A DNA stretch of 64,000 nt from Magnetococcales bacterium (GTDB lineage Bacteria > Pseudomonadota > Magnetococcia > Magnetococcales > UBA8363). The notes below the pieces were generated by a model that did not search any database, was not told where the DNA came from, and saw only the letters and a program-made list of their open reading frames with translations. The translations under genes and the position numbers were made by a program. The stretch is taken from contig PEAK01000004.1 of assembly GCA_002753515.1 (NCBI GenBank), forward strand, positions 53,983 to 117,982, given 5' to 3'. Numbering within the stretch: the stretch's first letter is position 1; the number at the start of each line of letters is the position of its first letter. Below are positions 59,260-64,000 of the stretch, in pieces.

Positions 59260-61184
59260 TGAAAAAAACGGCGTACCGCCTCCCGATCACGGGTTAACGG
59301 GGATGGGGGCAGGCCGTCCAGGAACCAGCGGCCATACCATTTGTCCACCATGCGGCGATCCAGCACCGCCAGCACCCCGCGATCATCCCTGCGACGCAAC
59401 AAGCGTCCCAATCCCTGTTTCAGGGAGAGGATGGCCTTGGGTATGTACATCTCCTTGAAGGCATTGATCTCTTGTGATTCCAGCCAGCGGCTGCGGGCGG
59501 CCACCAGCGGATCCCCCGGGGAGGCGAAGGGGAGGCGGTCGACGATGACCATGGAGAGGGATTCCCCGGGAACGTCCACCCCTTCCCAAAAGCTCGCCAA
59601 TCCCAGCAAAACCGATTGGACATCTTCGATGAAGCGTTGCAGCAGGATGCCGTTGGGCAGGGCACCTTGAACCAGGAGGGGAAAGGGGGAACGATCGCGG
59701 ATGGCCTCGTGGACGCTATCCAGCATGCGTTGGGAGGTGAAGAGGACCAGGGCGCGTCCCTTGGAATGGTTGAGGAGGTGGACGATTTCTTCCGCAGCGG
59801 CGTGGGCGAAGTCCCCATGGGCTGGTTCCGGGATGTCTTTCGGCACATACAGCAAGGTGCGGTGGGCATAGTCGAAGGGGGGGGGCAGGCGTTGCGCCAG
59901 CATCTCCCCCGGCAACAATCCCAATTGCCGCGCCAGGAAGTCGAATCCGGCATCCCCGGTTCCGGTGGCCAGGGTGGCCGACGTGAACAGGTGGTATTCG
60001 GCGGCGGGGTACAACAGATCGCGCAACGTCGGTCCGGTTTCCAGGGGCGAGGCCGAAAGCGTTATGAAACGTCCGCGGGTTTCAAACCAATGCACCCGAC
60101 CCGGATCCTGGAATTGCCGTATGCGTCCCGAGGTTTCCAACAGTTCGATGGTACGCCGTTTACAGGGTCCCAGGCTCGCCACCTTGTCCAGCAGGGGTTC
60201 CATGGCGTCCACCAGGCGATGCAGGGCGGTTTCCACTTGGAGAATGGCGCGTCCGGGGCGATTGTTCATGGTATCGGGGGACAAGCCGTCACGGGCGTTT
60301 TCCGCCGGAAAGGCGCTACGCAACTCCCGCAAGGCTTCTTCCAAACGTTCGCCCTCCGCCGTGAATCCGGCATCTTCCAGGCCCGCCAGGCCCACTTGCT
60401 CGCGGCTGTCCCGCAGGAGGTCCGACAGTTGGCCATTGGACAGTTCCCAGCCGAAGAAGCGGGTCACGATATCCGGGATGCGATGCGCTTCATCGAAAAC
60501 GATGCAATCGGCCTTGGGCAGCAGTTCGCCGAAGCCACCCTCCTTGACCGCCAGATCGGCGAAAAAAAGGTGATGATTGACCACCACCAGATCCGCTTCC
60601 ATGGCTTGACGCCGGGCGTGTGCCAAAAAGCAATCCTGCGCCTCGGGACAGACGCGGCCCGGGCAATACAGGGTATCGGCGTGGACCTCCGACCAGAGCT
60701 GCGGGCGTTCCGGCATGCCGCCCCACTCATCCCGGTCGCCGCTACGGGTTTTCCGTAGCCAGGTCTCAAGCGCTGTCAACCATTGTTTTTCCTTGATCGA
60801 CAATCTGGCGCTGTTCTCCTTGAGCTTGTGGTAGCGCAGGTGACACAGATAATTGGCGCGACCTTTCAGAACCGCCATGCGGAAGGGACGGACAACCACC
60901 TTGCGCACCAACGGCATGTCCTTATGGACGATTTGGTCTTGCAAGGCTTTCGTCGCCGTGGAGACGATGACTTTCTTCCCCATGTTGAGCAGTGGCAGCA
61001 GGTAGGCCAATGTCTTCCCGGTACCGGTGGCGGCTTCCACCAGCAGGGGTTGTTTCCTCTCCAGGGCTTCCAGCACCAGGAGGGCCATTTGTTCCTGAGC
61101 CGGCCTGAGTTCGTAGCCGACGATGGTTTTGGCAAGCGGGCTATCGGGACCGAACCATTGCCTGACAAGGCTGTGGGGCTGCAA
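59256..61184 (-). CDS. DinG/YoaA-type iron-sulfur helicase
   Basis: A 642-residue superfamily 2 helicase related to XPD. Walker A is EAATGTGKT (near 50), followed by STATKALQDQ, VFDEAHRI (DEAH, near 230), LFTSATLA and the late GLASFWEGVD and QGLGRLLRR. Four cysteines that may hold a 4Fe-4S cluster are at YLCHLR (114) and CPGRVCPEAQDC (about 174-185). It probably unwinds damaged or R-loop DNA. Confidence 0.93.
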   Translation of the reverse strand: MQPHSLVRQWFGPDSPLAKTIVGYELRPAQEQMALLVLEALERKQPLLVEAATGTGKTLAYLLPLLNMGKKVIVSTATKALQDQIVHKDMPLVRKVVVRPFRMAVLKGRANYLCHLRYHKLKENSARLSIKEKQWLTALETWLRKTRSGDRDEWGGMPERPQLWSEVHADTLYCPGRVCPEAQDCFLAHARRQAMEADLVVVNHHLFFADLAVKEGGFGELLPKADCIVFDEAHRIPDIVTRFFGWELSNGQLSDLLRDSREQVGLAGLEDAGFTAEGERLEEALRELRSAFPAENARDGLSPDTMNNRPGRAILQVETALHRLVDAMEPLLDKVASLGPCKRRTIELLETSGRIRQFQDPGRVHWFETRGRFITLSASPLETGPTLRDLLYPAAEYHLFTSATLATGTGDAGFDFLARQLGLLPGEMLAQRLPPPFDYAHRTLLYVPKDIPEPAHGDFAHAAAEEIVHLLNHSKGRALVLFTSQRMLDSVHEAIRDRSPFPLLVQGALPNGILLQRFIEDVQSVLLGLASFWEGVDVPGESLSMVIVDRLPFASPGDPLVAARSRWLESQEINAFKEMYIPKAILSLKQGLGRLLRRRDDRGVLAVLDRRMVDKWYGRWFLDGLPPSPLTRDREAVRRFFQ

Positions 61185-61250
61185 ACGTCACTCTCCGTTG
61201 CGGTCGCTCGACAAGGGGTGTTGTTGATGAAAAACACAATTGAAAAAAAT

Positions 61251-61401
61251 TAAACCGCAGCTATCTTGGGATGCGCAGTTCTTGTCATCCCCGCGAAAGC
61301 GGGGATCCAGAAAGTCAGGGAAAGGTGTGTAGACTCCCTGGATCCCCGCTTTCGCGGGGATGACGCTAGAAAACTACGTATCCCGCGCTGGTTGCGGTTT
61401 A
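61251..61401 (+). repeat. Family-1 element, copy J, at the stop codon of the MamB-like gene
   Basis: A 151-bp copy with complete ends. Its right TTA is, on the minus strand, the TAA stop of the cation efflux gene. Excision with one TA still gives AAC-TAA. It resembles copy F (shared middle AAGTCAGGGAAAGGTGTGTA). Confidence 0.9.
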
Positions 61402-62271
61402 GTTGGCCGGGAGGAGGAAGACCTGGACCTCCGCATCCTGGCCGATTTCGTTTTTGATGCGTTGCACCAAGTTGTTGACGATGATTTCCCCTTCCGCGAC
61501 TTTCAGGTTGCCGTCGGCTTGTACGGAAATTTCCACGTAGACATGTTCCCCGGTGTAGCGGGAGCGCAAATAGGATACCCCGGCCACCGATTCCGTTTCC
61601 CGCGCCACGTTGTAGATGCTTTTCAGGCTGTCAAAATTATCCATGGAGTCCATGAGGCCACGCACGGCTTCGACGTTCAGTTCCCAACCAATCTTCATCA
61701 CGATCAGTCCGACACCCACGGCGGCAATGGGATCGGCGATGGGTAGGCCGAAGACCGCCATGCCGATGCCGACGAGGACCCCCACCGAGGCAATGGCGTC
61801 GGAGCGGTTGTCCCAGGCATTGGCCAGAAAGGCGGGGCTGCGATGTTGTTCGAACACGCACAATTGATAGCGGAACATCCCCTCGTTCATCAACACCGAA
61901 ACCAGGGCACCCAACATCGCCATGGGATTGGGGGGTTCATAATGGCCATAATAGATGGCTTTGACGGCATCGATCAGGATGAAATTGGCACCGATCAACA
62001 GGATGACCCCGGTGATCGATGACGAGATGAACTGAATCTTGCCGTGGCCGTAAAGGTGATCCTGGTCGGCGGGCCGTTTGGAATATTTGACGCTCAGCAT
62101 GGTGATGTAGGTGGACAGGACATCGGCGGCGGAATGAAAGGCATCGGCAACCAGGGCCGCGCTGCCGCACAAGACTCCGAGAATGCCCTTGAAAAGCATC
62201 AAAAAAGTATTGCCAATCAAGACAAAGCGCATGGCTTCGTTCTGGCAATTCCGGCATCTTTCAAATTTCAT
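61399..62271 (-). CDS. Cation diffusion facilitator, MamB-like
   Basis: About 290 residues, six membrane helices and a cytoplasmic C-terminal domain. The start MKFERCRNC resembles the MamB N terminus from memory. Metal-site pairs are HSAAD (46/50) and DNRSD (154/158) in NAWDNRSDAI. Asp stands where many CDF proteins have His, as I recall for MamB. The protein should move divalent cations (Fe, Zn or Mn) across a membrane. ATG 62271 has GGGAAGG about 8 bases upstream. No magnetosome gene is adjacent, so a general metal exporter is the alternative. Confidence 0.85.
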   Translation of the reverse strand: MKFERCRNCQNEAMRFVLIGNTFLMLFKGILGVLCGSAALVADAFHSAADVLSTYITMLSVKYSKRPADQDHLYGHGKIQFISSSITGVILLIGANFILIDAVKAIYYGHYEPPNPMAMLGALVSVLMNEGMFRYQLCVFEQHRSPAFLANAWDNRSDAIASVGVLVGIGMAVFGLPIADPIAAVGVGLIVMKIGWELNVEAVRGLMDSMDNFDSLKSIYNVARETESVAGVSYLRSRYTGEHVYVEISVQADGNLKVAEGEIIVNNLVQRIKNEIGQDAEVQVFLLPAN

Positions 62272-62566
62272 TGAAAATACCTTCCCTGCATTCCCTGGTT
62301 GTTTGCGAGTGTACCGGGGGGTGCATGCGCAGGCGCAGACCTGCTGTTCCATGGCCCATTCTTTATACTTTCTTTACAATACGTTCTCTCAATCAGACTT
62401 ATACCCCTTTTCGGCCCCGATTGTGTAGGGTCTTGATCATTTTTCCCGGGGCATGCGTATGATGAGTAGCGTTATCGTGCCCCCTCCCTGATCTTGCGAT
62501 CCGGGGGCGGCTGTGTCACAATTATAAATCGATTGAAATGCTTGGCCATTGTGACAGGGGTGGGGC

Positions 62567-63811
62567 ATGTCCGCAGACATCTTGATTCAGGGTGAAGACG
62601 TCCACAAAAAGTTTTGTTTGGGTTTGAAACGATCCCTGTGGTACGGCCTCATCGATGTCGGACGCGAGGTTTCCGGGCGCAAACATCCCCGGGACTTGCG
62701 CAAGGATGAATTCTGGGCCGTCCGGGATGTGGCCTTCACCATCAAACGGGGGGATATCGTCGGCCTGATCGGACCGAACGGCTCCGGGAAAACCACCCTG
62801 CTGCGTCTGATCAACGGCCTGATCAAACCGGATCGGGGGCGGATCTCGGTTCGGGGGCGGGTGGGGGCCTTGATCCAGTTGGGAGCCGGCTTCAGCCCCG
62901 TCCTGAGCGGTCGGGAGAATATTTTCATCAATGCCGCCATTCTCGGCTTGACGCGACGGGAAATCAACAGTCGCATGGGGGATATCATCGCCTTCGCCGA
63001 CATCGGTGATTTCATCGACACCCCGGTTCGCAACTACAGTTCCGGCATGCGTGCCCGTCTGGGTTTCGCCGTCGCCATCCACATGTCCCCCGATATCCTG
63101 CTGGTGGATGAGGTGTTGTCGGTGGGCGACATGGTTTTCCGCAACAAGGCCCTGGATCGCATGCACAAACTCGCCCATTCCGGGGTGGCGGTCATTTTCG
63201 TCTCGCACAATTTGTCGCAGGTGGATCGGTTATGTACCCGGGCCATGTATCTCAACAAGGGGGTGCTGGCGGGGATCGGTCCCACCATGGAGGTCATCGC
63301 CAGCTATTCACAGGCCAACATCGGCGCACATGCGCAGGGGATCATCCATCATCCCGGCTCCCACGAATATGTGTGGATCCATGCGGCGCACATCATCAAT
63401 GCTTCGGGTGAGGGCGACGGCAAGGTGCGGACGGGGGGTGCCATGACCTTGCGACTGAGCCTGGAGGTGCGTCAATTCCTGCGTCATCCCCATTTCTCCT
63501 TCTGGGCCGAACCGGTTCTCGGTCATGTCACCGCCATGGTCTTCAGCATGCCGGCTGCTTTCGCTGAGCGTCCCTCCCTCCCCCCGGGACGCCACACCAT
63601 TGATCTCAAAGTGGCGTGTGTGCCGTTGGTACCCGGGCAATACCGTTTGCGACTCTCCATTGGTGGCGATGACAACATGCAACTTTGGGGGCGGGTCACC
63701 AATCTGGCGATCCTGGTCGTCGAGCCCGAACCCAACAGTTTGGAAACGGTTGGGGAATCTTCGGTGTGGGTGACGATGCCAACGGAACTGCAACGTGTCG
63801 CTTCTCCTTGA
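62567..63811 (+). CDS. Polysaccharide-export ABC ATPase, Wzt-like with C-terminal glycan-binding domain
   Basis: 414 residues. The ATPase half has Walker A GPNGSGKTT, the ABC signature YSSGMRARL and Walker B ILLVDEVLSVGD followed by the His switch VSHN. The C-terminal 150 residues (about 265-410) form a beta-rich domain like the carbohydrate-recognition part of Wzt, which selects capped O-antigen chains. The N terminus (HKKFCLGLKRSLWYGL) is of this subfamily. A permease (Wzm) is not in the window. Confidence 0.88.
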   Translation: MSADILIQGEDVHKKFCLGLKRSLWYGLIDVGREVSGRKHPRDLRKDEFWAVRDVAFTIKRGDIVGLIGPNGSGKTTLLRLINGLIKPDRGRISVRGRVGALIQLGAGFSPVLSGRENIFINAAILGLTRREINSRMGDIIAFADIGDFIDTPVRNYSSGMRARLGFAVAIHMSPDILLVDEVLSVGDMVFRNKALDRMHKLAHSGVAVIFVSHNLSQVDRLCTRAMYLNKGVLAGIGPTMEVIASYSQANIGAHAQGIIHHPGSHEYVWIHAAHIINASGEGDGKVRTGGAMTLRLSLEVRQFLRHPHFSFWAEPVLGHVTAMVFSMPAAFAERPSLPPGRHTIDLKVACVPLVPGQYRLRLSIGGDDNMQLWGRVTNLAILVVEPEPNSLETVGESSVWVTMPTELQRVASP

Positions 63812-63827
63812 TGTGGATCCAACGGCA

Positions 63828-63838
63828 GGGGGGGGGGG
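63828..63838 (+). repeat. Run of 11 guanines upstream of the last gene
   Basis: An 11-G homopolymer lies 58 bp before the final start codon, outside any gene (an in-frame TAG is at 63879). Such tracts can change length during replication. Here they could alter promoter spacing or simply reflect sequencing uncertainty. Confidence 0.6.
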
Positions 63839-63896
63839 CACCGCCATTCCCGGCATAACAAACGCTTCTTTATTGAAATAGGGTGGGGACGACCCT

Positions 63897-64000
63897 GTGA
63901 AAACGCGCTGGATTTCGGGCAGGAAAGCCCTCGACGAGCCCCTTTTGAACGATGCTGCGAAAGCCCTGATGCCGTCGGTGGACAAATCCGCTGAAATGGT
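63897..64000 (+). CDS. Start of an unidentified gene, cut by the window edge
   Basis: A GTG with AGGGTGGGG about 8 bases upstream opens a frame that runs to the window end (about 34 residues, beginning VKTRWISGRKAL). It has the same direction as the Wzt-like gene, suggesting another polysaccharide gene. The fragment is too short to assign. Confidence 0.4.
   Translation, partial: MKTRWISGRKALDEPLLNDAAKALMPSVDKSAEM

Noticed and set aside
61399..62271. Magnetosome island in the window
   Set aside because: Only one MamB-like CDF gene is present. Its neighbours are a DinG-type helicase and a polysaccharide ATPase, with no mamA, E, K, M, O, P or Q.

Overview
The window is about 57% GC, densely coded on both strands and dominated by housekeeping, respiratory and sensory genes. 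No rRNA, tRNA or phage genes were seen. The gene content points to a sulfur-oxidising, aerobic or microaerobic proteobacterium near the Alphaproteobacteria. The clues are dsrEFH, dsrN and dsrJOP of reverse-type sulfite reduction, an alphaproteobacterial-style YbjN protein, CtaA/CtaB with an aa3-type oxidase, and several hemerythrin and chemotaxis proteins. A cation diffusion facilitator closely resembling magnetosome MamB makes a Magnetococcales-like (magnetotactic) lineage the best guess. That is inference; no magnetosome island is present here.

Layout. 1-2.5 kb: molybdenum cofactor genes (moeA end, moaC, moaA) with a hemerythrin-like gene between them. 2.5-6.1 kb: envelope proteins, a TerC protein and an AAC(3)-fold acetyltransferase. 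6.1-9.5 kb: a hemerythrin-tailed chemoreceptor and a tiny soluble receptor-like protein. 9.7-16.2 kb: ferrochelatase, then dsrN, dsrEFH and dsrJOP, closed by a terminator. 16.3-24.9 kb: a type II secretion operon gspCDEFHIJK without gspG, L or M. 25-33 kb: an LpxL-like acyltransferase, heme A synthase, a Crp/Fnr regulator, and a hybrid kinase paired with a diguanylate cyclase. 33.8-40.6 kb: a cytochrome c oxidase operon (coxC-sco-coxB-coxA-small TM protein), ctaB, and a convergent heme-copper-oxidase-like gene. 40.8-45.8 kb: a protein fusing two substrate-binding domains and a kinase-less PAS sensor with a huge Pro-Thr repeat. 45.9-51.6 kb: an Rpn-type nuclease, a response-regulator/kinase, a conserved unknown, an orphan InsA-like protein and a sigma-54 activator. 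52-62.3 kb: glgB, ybjN, apaH, CYTH, a guanylate-kinase-like protein, a CBS protein, rimI, tsaB, a DinG-like helicase and the MamB-like transporter. 62.5-64 kb: a Wzt-type polysaccharide ABC ATPase and the start of another gene.

The most striking non-coding feature is two families of short palindromic, MITE-like elements. Family 1 (about 150 bp, ten copies) is bounded by TAAACCGC and its complement. Family 2 (about 160 bp, two copies) is bounded by TTCTACTTTGTCACA. One family-1 copy sits inside a family-2 copy. The other family-2 copy supplies the empty site and shows a clean TA target duplication. Four family-1 copies and one family-2 copy lie exactly at the TA of gene stop codons, which the insertion rebuilds as TAA or TAG, so they are nearly harmless.

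Functionally, the Dsr proteins would feed sulfur-derived electrons to the quinone pool and the oxidase would consume oxygen. Hemerythrin receptors, PAS and Cache sensors, c-di-GMP signalling and a Crp/Fnr regulator would tune behaviour to oxygen and redox gradients.
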